Shown: in pieces, positions 6,961 through 15,439 of the stretch | Layout: each line of letters begins with the position of its first letter | How positions within the stretch are numbered: position 1 is the first letter of the stretch | DNA from: 9FT-COMBO-48-23 sp964400675 | Lineage (GTDB): Bacteria > Chloroflexota > Dehalococcoidia > GIF9 > UBA5629 | Length of the DNA stretch: 64,000 nucleotides | NCBI GenBank assembly: GCA_964400675.1 | Contig: CAYNVO010000003.1 | Location: forward strand, 186,001 to 250,000 | Direction of reading: 5' to 3' | Program-made: the position numbers and the translations under genes | The notes under the pieces: model-generated | Told to the model about the DNA's origin: nothing | The model's input: the letters and a program-made list of their open reading frames with translations, nothing else | Database searches by the model: none

Positions 6961-9396
6961 ATGAGAGTTGAAGTTGCTAACAATACACCTGATTATTCCC
7001 ATCAAGCTTCTATAAGGGTTGCTGGAAAAGCTGGCAAGCTTTCACTTGATAATCCGGTGGGCAAGCGTAAGCAGGCAGAGGAGAAATTAGCTGAATCTGA
7101 AGCTCAGTATCGGCGTCTATTTGAAGCAGCTCAAGATGGGATATTGATTCTCGATGGATGCACAGGGCGAATTATTGATGTTAACCCATTTCTTATAAAT
7201 ATGCTGGGATACTGTAGGGAGGATTTTTTAGGCAAGCGCCTCTGGGAAATCGGCTCATTCAAAGATGCCGAGGCAGCTAAAGCCGCCTTTCAAGAGTTAC
7301 AAGAAAAGGGCTATATCCGTTACGAAGATTTGCCACTGGAAGCAAAAGACGGGCAGCAGATTCAAGTAGAATTTGTATCCAACTCATATTTTGTCGGCCG
7401 AAGAAAGGTTATTCAATGTAACATTCGTGACATCACCGACCGCAAGCAGGCAGAGGCACTACGGAAGAGCGAGGAGAAATTCCGTTCCCTTGTCGAAAGC
7501 ACGAGTGACTTGATCTGGGAAATTGACCGTAATGGTATCTACACCTACGCCAGTCCCAAAGTAAAGGAACTGCTGGGATACGAGCCAGAAGAAGTTATAG
7601 GTAAGACACCCTTCGATTTTATGCCCGCTGAGGAAGCAAATCGAATTGCTAATAAGTTTAAGGATATCATTGAAACAAGCAGGCCAATTGAAAGGCTCGA
7701 AAACACAAGCCTTCACAAGAACGGCCATCCGGTGATACTAGAAACCAGCGGCGAGCCAATCTTCGATAACAACAGCCAGTTACGCGGCTACCGTGGCGTT
7801 GGCCGCGACATAACCGAGCGCAAACAGGCGGAAGAAGACCTGAGACAATCAGAGGAGAGATATCGGACAATCCTGGAGGATATAGAAGACAGCTATTTCG
7901 AGGTAGACCTTGCCGGCAACATCACCTTCGCCAATGATTCAACATGCCGCAGCCTGGGCTATTCCAGAGAAGAGCTGAAAGGAATGAACTATAGAAACTT
8001 CACAAATGAAGAGAATGCTAAGTTAGTGTATCAGGTCTATAGTGAGGTCTTTCGAACGGGCAAGCCAAACAAAGGCTTTTCCTGGAAATTCGTCAGAAAG
8101 AATGGGAATGAAGGATTTGCCGATGCCTCCGTTTCTGCCTTACTAGACCGAGAAGGGAAGATTATCGGATTTCGCGGCATTAGTCGCGATATGACTGAGC
8201 GCAAAAAGGAAGAGCAGCAAATGCTCACGTCAGGCAAGCTGGCTTCGGTGGGTGAAATCACTGCTAGCATAGCTCACGAGATAAACAACCCCCTTACCGG
8301 CGTCCTAGGCTATGCCCAACTGCTAACGTCGAGGCACGACATTCCCCAGGACATCAAGCAAGACCTGGACATAATTTACCAGGAAGGCCAGAGGGCAGTC
8401 AAAATCATTCAAAATCTGCTGCGCTTCGCTCGGCAGTATAAGGCCGATAGGAGCTTCACAGACATAAACGAACTCGTAGAGAGAACCCTGGAACTGCAGA
8501 CTTACAAGTTAAAAACGAGCAATATCAAGCTCACTACCAAGCTGGCAGCTGACCTCCCCTGGATCATGGTTGATTACAATCAAATCCAGCAGGTCATCTT
8601 AAACATCGTTGTTAATGCCATGCAGGCTATGGCTGAAGTAAAGCATAAAGGCAATATTACCGTGACAACAGGCATGAACAAGGACTACGTTAGAATTTCC
8701 ATCGCTGACAATGGCCCAGGAATTGTCAAGGGGAACATCAACAAGGTCTTTGCCCCTTTCTTCACCACCAAGTCAGTGGGCAGCGGCTCGGGCCTGGGAC
8801 TCAGCGTTTGCCACAGCATTATCACCGAGCACGGCGGCAATATAGGTGTCAAACGCACCAATGGCAAGGGAGTTATTTTTATCATCGACTTACCGGCGGC
8901 AACTGGAGACGAGGCGGTGATAAAAGAGAAGGCGGTTGCTGAGAAAAAGAGGCCACGGCGCCGGCGGAAGGTTGGGGAAAGCATCCTCATTGTTGAAGAT
9001 GAGCCAGCAATTCGTGGCATCCTGACCGAAATACTCTCTGAAGAGGGTTATCAGGTCCATACTGCATCCAGCGGCAAAGATGCTTTAAGAAAGCTGGAAG
9101 AAAACCTTCACAACATTTACATACTCGACCTCAAGATGCCCGACATGAGTGGGGAGCAGCTCTACAAAATCATGAAAAACAAGTATCCGAACGCATCCGA
9201 AGGAGTAATCTTTATGACCGGTGATACCGTCACGCCGGAGACGCAGGACCTCCTCGCCTCAACGGGGAGACCATTCTTGAGCAAGCCATTCGATTATACT
9301 GAGCTAATAAAGATGGTTGATGATGCACTGAGAGAAAGACGAGCGACGGTAACACGAGCAAAGCGAAAAACACAGAGTGCGCCTGCGCCCCTTTAG
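6961..9396 (+). CDS. Three-PAS hybrid histidine kinase with C-terminal receiver
   Basis: An 811-residue soluble kinase starting at ATG 6961 behind AAGGA. Three PAS domains lie at about 46-160, 165-290 and 296-415. HisKA carries phospho-acceptor His439 in an NtrB-like IAHEINNPLTG box. HATPase_c spans about 530-640 with DNGPGI and GSGLGLSVCH boxes, followed by a basic linker (KKRPRRRRK) and a receiver at about 675-800 with Asp723. The receiver has no DNA-binding output, so phosphate is presumably passed on or used for feedback. It is a paralogue of the truncated kinase at the window start. Its first PAS domain is closely similar in DNA to PAS2 of the kinase at 2111, which indicates recent duplication or gene conversion. 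The gene follows the GspE-type ATPase by 19 bp and is likely co-transcribed. Confidence 0.92.
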   Translation: MRVEVANNTPDYSHQASIRVAGKAGKLSLDNPVGKRKQAEEKLAESEAQYRRLFEAAQDGILILDGCTGRIIDVNPFLINMLGYCREDFLGKRLWEIGSFKDAEAAKAAFQELQEKGYIRYEDLPLEAKDGQQIQVEFVSNSYFVGRRKVIQCNIRDITDRKQAEALRKSEEKFRSLVESTSDLIWEIDRNGIYTYASPKVKELLGYEPEEVIGKTPFDFMPAEEANRIANKFKDIIETSRPIERLENTSLHKNGHPVILETSGEPIFDNNSQLRGYRGVGRDITERKQAEEDLRQSEERYRTILEDIEDSYFEVDLAGNITFANDSTCRSLGYSREELKGMNYRNFTNEENAKLVYQVYSEVFRTGKPNKGFSWKFVRKNGNEGFADASVSALLDREGKIIGFRGISRDMTERKKEEQQMLTSGKLASVGEITASIAHEINNPLTGVLGYAQLLTSRHDIPQDIKQDLDIIYQEGQRAVKIIQNLLRFARQYKADRSFTDINELVERTLELQTYKLKTSNIKLTTKLAADLPWIMVDYNQIQQVILNIVVNAMQAMAEVKHKGNITVTTGMNKDYVRISIADNGPGIVKGNINKVFAPFFTTKSVGSGSGLGLSVCHSIITEHGGNIGVKRTNGKGVIFIIDLPAATGDEAVIKEKAVAEKKRPRRRRKVGESILIVEDEPAIRGILTEILSEEGYQVHTASSGKDALRKLEENLHNIYILDLKMPDMSGEQLYKIMKNKYPNASEGVIFMTGDTVTPETQDLLASTGRPFLSKPFDYTELIKMVDDALRERRATVTRAKRKTQSAPAPL
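7096..7449 (+). repeat. Duplicated PAS-domain DNA module, copy 2
   Basis: This is the partner of 2771-3123 and encodes PAS1 of the hybrid kinase. Both copies have practically the same length and are bounded by the same CGCAAGCAG linker codons, so the unit exchanged looks like exactly one PAS domain plus its linker. Confidence 0.75.
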
Positions 9397-9409
9397 GGTC
9401 GTCTGTTTT

Positions 9410-9428
9410 CTCTCCCTCGATGGGAGAG
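9410..9428. repeat. GC-rich inverted repeat, possible terminator
   Basis: CTCTCCC (9410-9416) and GGGAGAG (9422-9428) form a 7-bp stem over a TCGAT loop, 14 bases after the hybrid kinase stop. It is not followed by a T tract. A related repeat of the same CTCCC/GGGAG type lies at 11464-11482, on the other side of aspS. Confidence 0.5.
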
Positions 9429-9495
9429 GGTGAGGATAATAGGTCATTTTGAAGCCGAAATTTTTTATCGGCGAGATACAGAATCTCTTCCAAGA

Positions 9496-9541
9496 TGGTA
9501 GCCCAAGTTGGATTCGAACCGACGGCCTTCGGGTCACAAGC
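9496..9541 (-). tRNA. 3' half of a tRNA gene (probably His, GTG), no 5' half present
   Basis: Read on the minus strand, the DNA ends in a genuine tRNA 3' half: anticodon loop TTGTGAC (anticodon GTG, His), anticodon 3' stem CCGAA, T-loop TTCGAAT, acceptor TTGGGCT, discriminator A and an encoded CCA at 9498-9496. The T stem has one mismatch. The 5' half is absent: the sequence before the anticodon loop is AT-rich, lacks the AGCCCAA acceptor strand and cannot pair with CCGAA. Breakage at the anticodon loop is what site-specific integration into tRNA genes leaves behind. An alternative is a degenerate tRNA pseudogene. The amino-acid assignment is tentative. Confidence 0.6.
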
Positions 9542-9623
9542 TTGGTGGCCATTTCTATAATTTAACTAAATTGAACAAGAAGCTGCCTTAAGCTATAATT
9601 CACAAACACATCTGGAGGTCTAC

Positions 9624-11435
9624 TTGCTTAAGAGCCATAGCTGCGGAGAACTGAGAGATAATCACGTTGGAAAAGAAGTAACCCTGGCGGGGTGGGTGCA
9701 CCGGCGACGCGACCACGGAGGGCTGATATTCATTGACTTAAGAGATAAAGAAGGTATAGCCCAGGTAGTCTTTAATCCTGAGACGTCAAAAGAGGCACAT
9801 AAGACAGCCAATGAGCTGCGCAACGAATACGTGGCTAAAATAACCGGCAAGGTGGCACAACGCCCCACCGGCACCGAGAACCTGAAGCTGCCCACCGGCA
9901 AAATAGAAGTCGTTGCCAGCGAGATACAGATTCTGAATACTGCCAAAACGCCGCCGTTCTATATAAATGAAGATATAGAAGTCGACGAAAACCTGTATCT
10001 CAAGTACCGCTACCTCTACCTCAGGCGCCCCAGAGTTAAAGATAACATGATACTCCGCCACAAGGTGGAGAAATTCATGCGCGACTTTCTGGATGCCAGG
10101 GGCTTCGTCGAGATTGAGACGCCCATCTTAATCAAGAGCACGCCGGAGGGTGCACGGGACTACCTGGTGCCCAGTCGCATACATCCGGGCAAGTTTTACG
10201 CTTTGCCTCAATCCCCACAACAGCTAAAGCAGCTATTGATGGTGGCAGGCTTCGAGAAATACTACCAGATAGCCCGATGTTTCCGCGATGAGGACCTGCG
10301 CGCCGACCGCCAGCCCGAGTTCACACAGCTCGATATGGAGATGAGCTTTATCGACGAGGAGGACATACTCAGCCTTCTGGAAGAGCTGTTCACCTCGCTG
10401 GTGGAAACAATTAAACCGGAGATGAAGCTGCTTAAGCCGTTCCCCAGGCTTTCCTTCGCTGAAACAATGGAGCGATTCGGCACGGATAAGCCTGATATAC
10501 GCTTCGGTCTGGAATTGAAAGACCTGTCTGCAATAGTTGCCGAATCGGAGTTCGCCGTCTTCCGCTCCACCATACAGGGCGGTGGCAAGGTCAGGGGTAT
10601 ATGCCTGCCCGGCTGCGCCGACTATTCACACAAGCAGCTCGAGGATCTTACCGAGCTGGCAAAATCCTGCGGAGCCAGGGGGCTGGTAACGATGGCGCTG
10701 CCTGCCGACAGCTTCGACAAGCCGGAGCAACTGACACCGGAGAAAGTCAAATCGGTAGCCGCCAAATACCTGACTGCGGAGCAGCTAAAAGATATAGTCC
10801 GCACGTTTGAAGCTAAAGCTGGAGACCTGATACTAATCGTTGCCGGTGAACTCAAGATGGTGAACAAAGTGCTGGATGAGCTGCGCCGGGAGATGGGACG
10901 CCGCCTCGGCTTGATTGACCCGAACCATCTGGTTTTCTTTTTCGTTGTTGACTTTCCGCTGCTGGACTGGAATGAGGAAACAAAGCTGTGGGAGCCTATG
11001 CACCATCCGTTTACGTCGCCCCGCGAAGAGGACATACCGCTGCTGGATAAGGACCCGGCAAAGGTGCGCGCTCGCCATTACGATATTGTCTGCAACGGAT
11101 ACGAGCTATCCAGCGGCAGCATCAGGATTCATACCCGTGAGCTGCAGCAGAATATATTCCGCCTCCTCGGCTACAGCGATGAAGATATAGAAGCAAAATT
11201 CGGTCACATGCTGGAAGCATTCGATTATGGGGCACCGCCACACGGCGGCATTGCGCCGGGCATAGACCGCGTGGTGATGCTGCTGGCGGGAGCGGAAAAC
11301 ATCAGGGAGGTAATCGCCTTCCCCAAAAACCAGAGCGCCATGGATGTCATGAGCGATTCGCCGTCTCCGGTCTCCGAAGCCCAGCTCAAAGAGCTGCACT
11401 TGAAGCTGACAGATGAGGAGACGAAGAAGGCTTGA
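9624..11435 (+). CDS. aspS: Aspartyl-tRNA synthetase
   Basis: This 603-residue class IIb aminoacyl-tRNA synthetase charges tRNA-Asp in the cytoplasm. Residues 1-110 form the OB-fold anticodon-binding domain (VTLAGWVHRRRDHGG). The catalytic core has motif 2 around FRDEDLRADRQPEFTQLD and motif 3 GIAPGIDRVVML near the C-terminus. A bacterial GAD insertion lies in between, and the length is normal for the bacterial type. The start is TTG 9624, placed 5 bases behind GGAGG (9614-9618); no better ATG is available. The protein could be discriminating or also charge tRNA-Asn; no gatCAB or asnS gene lies in the window to decide. Trigger factor and clpP follow in the same direction. Confidence 0.96.
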   Translation: MLKSHSCGELRDNHVGKEVTLAGWVHRRRDHGGLIFIDLRDKEGIAQVVFNPETSKEAHKTANELRNEYVAKITGKVAQRPTGTENLKLPTGKIEVVASEIQILNTAKTPPFYINEDIEVDENLYLKYRYLYLRRPRVKDNMILRHKVEKFMRDFLDARGFVEIETPILIKSTPEGARDYLVPSRIHPGKFYALPQSPQQLKQLLMVAGFEKYYQIARCFRDEDLRADRQPEFTQLDMEMSFIDEEDILSLLEELFTSLVETIKPEMKLLKPFPRLSFAETMERFGTDKPDIRFGLELKDLSAIVAESEFAVFRSTIQGGGKVRGICLPGCADYSHKQLEDLTELAKSCGARGLVTMALPADSFDKPEQLTPEKVKSVAAKYLTAEQLKDIVRTFEAKAGDLILIVAGELKMVNKVLDELRREMGRRLGLIDPNHLVFFFVVDFPLLDWNEETKLWEPMHHPFTSPREEDIPLLDKDPAKVRARHYDIVCNGYELSSGSIRIHTRELQQNIFRLLGYSDEDIEAKFGHMLEAFDYGAPPHGGIAPGIDRVVMLLAGAENIREVIAFPKNQSAMDVMSDSPSPVSEAQLKELHLKLTDEETKKA

Positions 11436-11463
11436 GCTACAGGTCTTCCCTCTCCCTCTAGCC

Positions 11464-11482
11464 CCCTCCCACCAGGGGAGGG
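11464..11482. terminator. Inverted repeat after aspS, possible terminator
   Basis: CCCTCCC (11464-11470) and GGGAGGG (11476-11482) pair over the loop ACCAG. They are followed within a few bases by CTGTTTTTGG, a short T run, which fits a Rho-independent terminator 28 bases behind aspS. The core resembles the repeat at 9410. Confidence 0.55.
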
Positions 11483-11539
11483 AGGACTGTTTTTGGCGGA
11501 AGAGCCTGTCTTAAGTGGTATAATATAGAAAGGTAAAAA

Positions 11540-12850
11540 ATGAAGGTATCTACAGAGCCGGTTGAGAACAGCCAGGTAGCGCTCAATATTGAAATGGAGC
11601 CTGCCGAGATAGATAAATACATGGAAAAGGCTTACAACCGCATGGTTAAAAGAGTCTCCGTTCCCGGATTTCGCAAAGGGAAGGCGCCGAGGGATATACT
11701 GGAGCGCCATGTCGGTAAAGATGCCTTATTTCAGGAAGCTCTGGAAGACCTGATACCGGCAGCCTATAAAGAGGCTCTAGAAGAGCAGAAGATAGAGCCA
11801 ATTGCCCAACCTCAGTTTGAGCTTATCAAAACCGAGCCTTTGATTTTCAAAGCTGTTGTGCCGCTTAAACCTACAGTCAAGCTCGGGGACTATGTAAAAA
11901 TAAAGGTTGCATCCAAGCCGGTTGAAATCAGCGATGAGGACATCGACTCAACCATCGAACAGCTACGCCATCAACAGGCTATAGTGTCACCGGTAGACCG
12001 TCCGGTACAATTCGGTGACATAGCCACCATAGACGTCGAGGGCGAGAGAGACGGAGAGACATTCCCCATCCGCAAGGATGTTGTGTATGAAGTTAACAAG
12101 GAAACCAAACTGCCTCTTCCCGGATTTTCCGAAAAGCTGGAGGGTATGGTCAAAGGCGAGGAGAAAGGCTTTACACTGTCCTATCCTGCCGACTACGAGA
12201 TGAAGGATCTGGCGGGAAAGGACCATGCCTTCAAGGTTACAGTTAGTGAGGTAAAAGAAAAAAAGCTACCCGAGCTTGACGATGAATTCGCTAAGGCTCT
12301 GGGTAAAGAGGATATGGCTTCGATAAGAGAGCAAATATCGTCTAATCTCAAAGCCCGGGCTGAAGAGCGGGTTCGTTTGGAACTGGAACAGAAGGCTGTC
12401 GATGCTACCGTGGAACTCAGCGAAGTGGAATATCCACCGGTACTGGTGGATAGGGAAATCGAAAGATTGCTCAAAGACGAGTCAAGACACTTCCCCGAAG
12501 GTATCGGCGGACTGGATAACTATCTGAAGACCATCGGTAAGACGCTGGAGGGACATGTGGAAGAAGTGCGCCCTGTGGCAAGTCAACGTGTCGTCAGGTC
12601 GCTGGTTCTGGGTAAAATAGCCGAGGCCGAAAAGGTGGAGGTAACTGATTCAGAGATAGACGAGGAAATAGAAAAGATGGTGAAGGATGCCGATAAAGAG
12701 GCTGAGGATATGAAGAGATTTTTCAGCCTGCCTGAGGCACGTGAGTCTATCAAGCAGTTTCTGACAGGTAGAAAAACCGTTGAGCGGTTAGTTCAGATAG
12801 CTACAGAGAAAAAACGAGCTGTTAGTTCTAAAAAGGAGAAGGTGAAATGA
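11540..12850 (+). CDS. tig: Trigger factor, ribosome-associated chaperone and prolyl isomerase
   Basis: This 436-residue chaperone binds the ribosome exit tunnel and shields nascent chains. The N-terminal domain (1-115) carries the ribosome-docking loop VPGFRKGKAPRDIL near residues 40-53. An FKBP-type isomerase domain (about 150-235) follows, with FGDIATIDVEG and LPGFSEKLEGM. The C-terminal helical arms are rich in Glu/Lys. Length and order are typical. The ATG at 11540 follows a weak AGGT site. The stop overlaps the clpP start by four bases (ATGA), so translation of the two is coupled. This links chaperone and protease in one operon, a common bacterial arrangement. Confidence 0.96.
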   Translation: MKVSTEPVENSQVALNIEMEPAEIDKYMEKAYNRMVKRVSVPGFRKGKAPRDILERHVGKDALFQEALEDLIPAAYKEALEEQKIEPIAQPQFELIKTEPLIFKAVVPLKPTVKLGDYVKIKVASKPVEISDEDIDSTIEQLRHQQAIVSPVDRPVQFGDIATIDVEGERDGETFPIRKDVVYEVNKETKLPLPGFSEKLEGMVKGEEKGFTLSYPADYEMKDLAGKDHAFKVTVSEVKEKKLPELDDEFAKALGKEDMASIREQISSNLKARAEERVRLELEQKAVDATVELSEVEYPPVLVDREIERLLKDESRHFPEGIGGLDNYLKTIGKTLEGHVEEVRPVASQRVVRSLVLGKIAEAEKVEVTDSEIDEEIEKMVKDADKEAEDMKRFFSLPEARESIKQFLTGRKTVERLVQIATEKKRAVSSKKEKVK

Positions 12851-13476
12851 AGAGCTTGGACCAAAGATATCAAATACCAATGCCACATGTCGTTGAAAGT
12901 AGCGCTAGGGGAGAGCGGATTTTTGACATTTACTCACTGCTGTTAAAAGAACGCATTATTTTTCTGGGTACGGAAATTGATGACCAGATAGCAAATATCA
13001 TTGTCGCCCAGCTACTTTATCTAGAACACGAGGATCCGGATAAGGACATAAATCTTTATATCCACTCACCGGGCGGGGTAGTCACTGCCGGCCTGGCAAT
13101 TTATGACACTATGCAACTCATTCACCCAGATGTGTCTACAATAGCTATTGGAGCAACATATAGCATGGGAACTATTATTCTTTGTGCAGGGGCCAAAGGC
13201 AAACGCTACGCACTGCCTAGCTCAACTATACATATGCATCAAGGAAGAGCTGGTACGCAAGGCCAGATAACTGATATCAAAATAGCCGCCAAAGAGTTTC
13301 AGCGTCTGGACAGTTTAGTCTCAGATATATTAGCTAAGCATACAGGCCAGCCATTGGATAAGATTATCAAAGACATTGACCGAGATTTGTTCCTTAGTGC
13401 CGAACAAGCTATGGAATATGGCATCGTTGACCAGATTTTGAGCGGGGCGCCGGACAAGGAAAAGAAAAAGGGATAA
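12847..13476 (+). CDS. clpP: ATP-dependent Clp protease proteolytic subunit
   Basis: A 209-residue serine protease that forms the tetradecameric chamber degrading unfolded and tagged proteins. The catalytic triad is Ser106 (TYSMG), His131 (IHMHQ) and Asp180 (IDRD); their spacing of 25 and 49 residues matches E. coli ClpP. The segment around the Ser reads GATYSMGTIILCAG rather than the usual GQAASMGA(F/L), a divergent but conservative variant. The start ATG overlaps the tig stop. No clpX follows; the next gene is on the opposite strand, so the ATPase partner must be encoded elsewhere. The two genes converge with only four bases between their stop codons. Confidence 0.95.
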   Translation: MKSLDQRYQIPMPHVVESSARGERIFDIYSLLLKERIIFLGTEIDDQIANIIVAQLLYLEHEDPDKDINLYIHSPGGVVTAGLAIYDTMQLIHPDVSTIAIGATYSMGTIILCAGAKGKRYALPSSTIHMHQGRAGTQGQITDIKIAAKEFQRLDSLVSDILAKHTGQPLDKIIKDIDRDLFLSAEQAMEYGIVDQILSGAPDKEKKKG

Positions 13477-13480
13477 GTAT

Positions 13481-14452
13481 TTACAGACTACGCCCTGAGC
13501 GCTTGAGATATTTCTGAGATAACCGGGCTAAGGTTGGAAATCCAGCTCTGGCTCCAACTTCTCTAATGACAAAGCCAGCCATTATATCGCCAAGCAGACC
13601 GCATTCCTCAACACTATTGCCCTTGAGAAAGCCGAAGAGAAATCCGGCAGCGAAGGCGTCTCCGGCGCCGGTAGTCTCCAATACTGATTTAGGGCTTACT
13701 TTTTCAGACCCGACCTCATATTCTTTTTTTCCGTCGCAGATACGGGCCGTCACCATCCCGACTCTGCTCTCAGCCAGACCTTTGCCTAAAGTTACCACAA
13801 CAATCCGGCAGCCTAATTTCATAAGTTCTCGAGTTCCAGCCCTGAAATCTTTGCCTGTCAGACCCTCAATCTCCTCACGGTTCATAAAGGCAATGTGAGT
13901 CCTTTTAAGCAAAGGCATTAAAGCCTTCAATCCTTTAACAGCGTAAAGCATACCGGGAGCCAGGCTGACCTTGACCGAACTCTTCAGCCTTTTCACCAGG
14001 TCTACTTGAAGTTTGAGCTGCCTGTCATCAGCGAAAGAAGTCAGATGAACCACCCGGGCATTATTAAAATAAGCGACATCTATATCTTTAGAGTTCAACA
14101 GGTTGTTAGCTCCGGGGAAGACATATATGGCTCGCCTTCCCAGCTTGTCGCTGAGGCAGATTGTGGAACCTGTGGCTGTTCTCTTAACCCTGATTTGGCC
14201 GGTATCAACAGCAGCAGCCTCGAAATCACTGAGTAGTTCTTTCCCAGCCTCATCGTTGCCCACGGCACCGACGAATCCTGTCTTAACACCGAGTTTAGCC
14301 AGGCCGTAAATAGTGTTAGCTGCAGACCCGCCGGGGAGAGAGTCAAAATCTGTCACCTGTTGCTCACCATCAACAACCAGCTCATCGACCCGGTACAAAC
14401 CGTCGATGTTCATTGCCCCAAAGCCGACTATATCAATCTTAGCCATATGCAT
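13481..14452 (-). CDS. PfkB-family carbohydrate/nucleoside kinase
   Basis: A ribokinase-fold sugar or nucleoside kinase of 323 residues (321 if the ATG at 14446 is used). The N-terminal PfkB signature GGSAANTIYGLAKLG lies near residues 41-55. The C-terminal signature TTGAGDAFAAGF near residue 265 contains the catalytic Asp and the anion hole. The substrate cannot be read from sequence; adenosine kinase and fructose/ribose kinase relatives share these motifs. It is the last gene of a minus-strand set: its ATG at 14452 directly abuts the TAA of the HAD gene. Neighbours encode a HAD phosphatase, a PurN-like formyltransferase and a PHP phosphoesterase, which suggests a shared pathway on a phosphorylated, possibly formylated metabolite (inference). 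Confidence 0.9.
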   Translation of the reverse strand: MHMAKIDIVGFGAMNIDGLYRVDELVVDGEQQVTDFDSLPGGSAANTIYGLAKLGVKTGFVGAVGNDEAGKELLSDFEAAAVDTGQIRVKRTATGSTICLSDKLGRRAIYVFPGANNLLNSKDIDVAYFNNARVVHLTSFADDRQLKLQVDLVKRLKSSVKVSLAPGMLYAVKGLKALMPLLKRTHIAFMNREEIEGLTGKDFRAGTRELMKLGCRIVVVTLGKGLAESRVGMVTARICDGKKEYEVGSEKVSPKSVLETTGAGDAFAAGFLFGFLKGNSVEECGLLGDIMAGFVIREVGARAGFPTLARLSQKYLKRSGRSL

Positions 14453-15439
14453 TTAGCCCAGCTTAGCTGCTTCTTCTCGAACAACACGGCGGATTAGCTG
14501 GTGGGTTTTGAGAGGACCACCTATATTCTTAACTCCGGAAAGCCAGTGGAAATAGCCAATATCGCCACTTCCGCCAGCCTTTTCCTTTCCCTTGACCAGC
14601 TTTTCCACTGCCGGACGTTTACCCTTATCCCAGACTTCCAGGACCGGCCGCAGGTCATCAAGACGTGTAGAGGCCAGACCTATGGTAGCATAGGGTAAAG
14701 CATACTCATTAGCATTGAAAGCAATCGCCAGTCCGCCGGCCTGGTCAACCGTCTGGAGCATCTTGAAATCGGTAATGCTATCACCAACCACTACACAGTT
14801 GGAGAAAGGCTGTCCATGAGATGTGGCGAAATTGCGCAGGGCTTCTACCTTGCGCTGACCACCAACAGGGTGCACCTGTTCTATAATTCTACCGAGACTG
14901 GTCTTTGGCAATTCTTTCCAATAGAAGCGGTCGAGCCTTTTCTTTATCCAGTTATCATCAACTGGATGTTTATCTAGAATATCCTTCTCCACCGCCTCCA
15001 AGTAGCGAAAGTCTTCTTTACATAACTCGTTAGAGAACTTATCCAGCGGGAAAGAGGTGCAGGCAACATTCTGGGAGAAAATACCAAGTCTAAAAGCTAT
15101 ACGTTTAGCATATTGCTCGTAGCTGGTGCTTATGCAGAATATTCTCCAGCCCTGAGCGCTCAGACGGGAAATCAAAGCAATGGCACCGGTGGTTAGAGTT
15201 GCCTTTCGTGCCAGGGTAAAAATGTCGTCCTCTGTTATCCCATGATATACCAGGAAGGGGGCAATAAGCGCCAGGGTATCACCGGGCTCATAGTCCAGTC
15301 TGGCTTCCATGGTGAGCAAATCATCATAGCGGCTTATAACCTCAAAAATCCTGCCTCCTTCCGGAAAGAGCTTCATAAGCTCATAGGCATTATCCTGAGT
15401 AGCCAGTGGACCTTCCAGGTCAAAACAGATTAAACTCAT
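14453..15439 (-). CDS. HAD-superfamily hydrolase, archaeal EhaR-like (COG4030 type)
   Basis: A 328-residue haloacid-dehalogenase-fold phosphatase. Motif I near the N-terminus reads CFDLEGPLA, where Glu/Gly follow the nucleophile Asp instead of the usual DxDxT. Motif II is ISTSYEQYA near residue 110, and motif IV is GDSITDF near residue 225. The DLEGPL form and the long cap resemble proteins annotated as energy-converting hydrogenase accessory EhaR in methanogens, but no hydrogenase genes are nearby, so that name should not be transferred. Its ATG overlaps the upstream formyltransferase stop by one base (TAATG), and its own stop abuts the PfkB kinase start, so the three are translationally coupled. 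Confidence 0.8.
   Translation of the reverse strand: MSLICFDLEGPLATQDNAYELMKLFPEGGRIFEVISRYDDLLTMEARLDYEPGDTLALIAPFLVYHGITEDDIFTLARKATLTTGAIALISRLSAQGWRIFCISTSYEQYAKRIAFRLGIFSQNVACTSFPLDKFSNELCKEDFRYLEAVEKDILDKHPVDDNWIKKRLDRFYWKELPKTSLGRIIEQVHPVGGQRKVEALRNFATSHGQPFSNCVVVGDSITDFKMLQTVDQAGGLAIAFNANEYALPYATIGLASTRLDDLRPVLEVWDKGKRPAVEKLVKGKEKAGGSGDIGYFHWLSGVKNIGGPLKTHQLIRRVVREEAAKLG

Noticed and set aside
9230..9552. Two minus-strand open frames over the kinase end and tRNA fragment
   Set aside because: They overlap a well-supported kinase gene and the tRNA remnant, and have no ribosome site or recognisable domain.
10262..11078. Long antisense open frames inside aspS
   Set aside because: They are shadows of a GC-rich conserved gene; aspS has all motifs and a ribosome site.
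14453..15439. Hydrogenase accessory subunit EhaR
   Set aside because: Similarity is to the HAD fold and the DLEGPL motif only; no Eha hydrogenase genes lie in the window.
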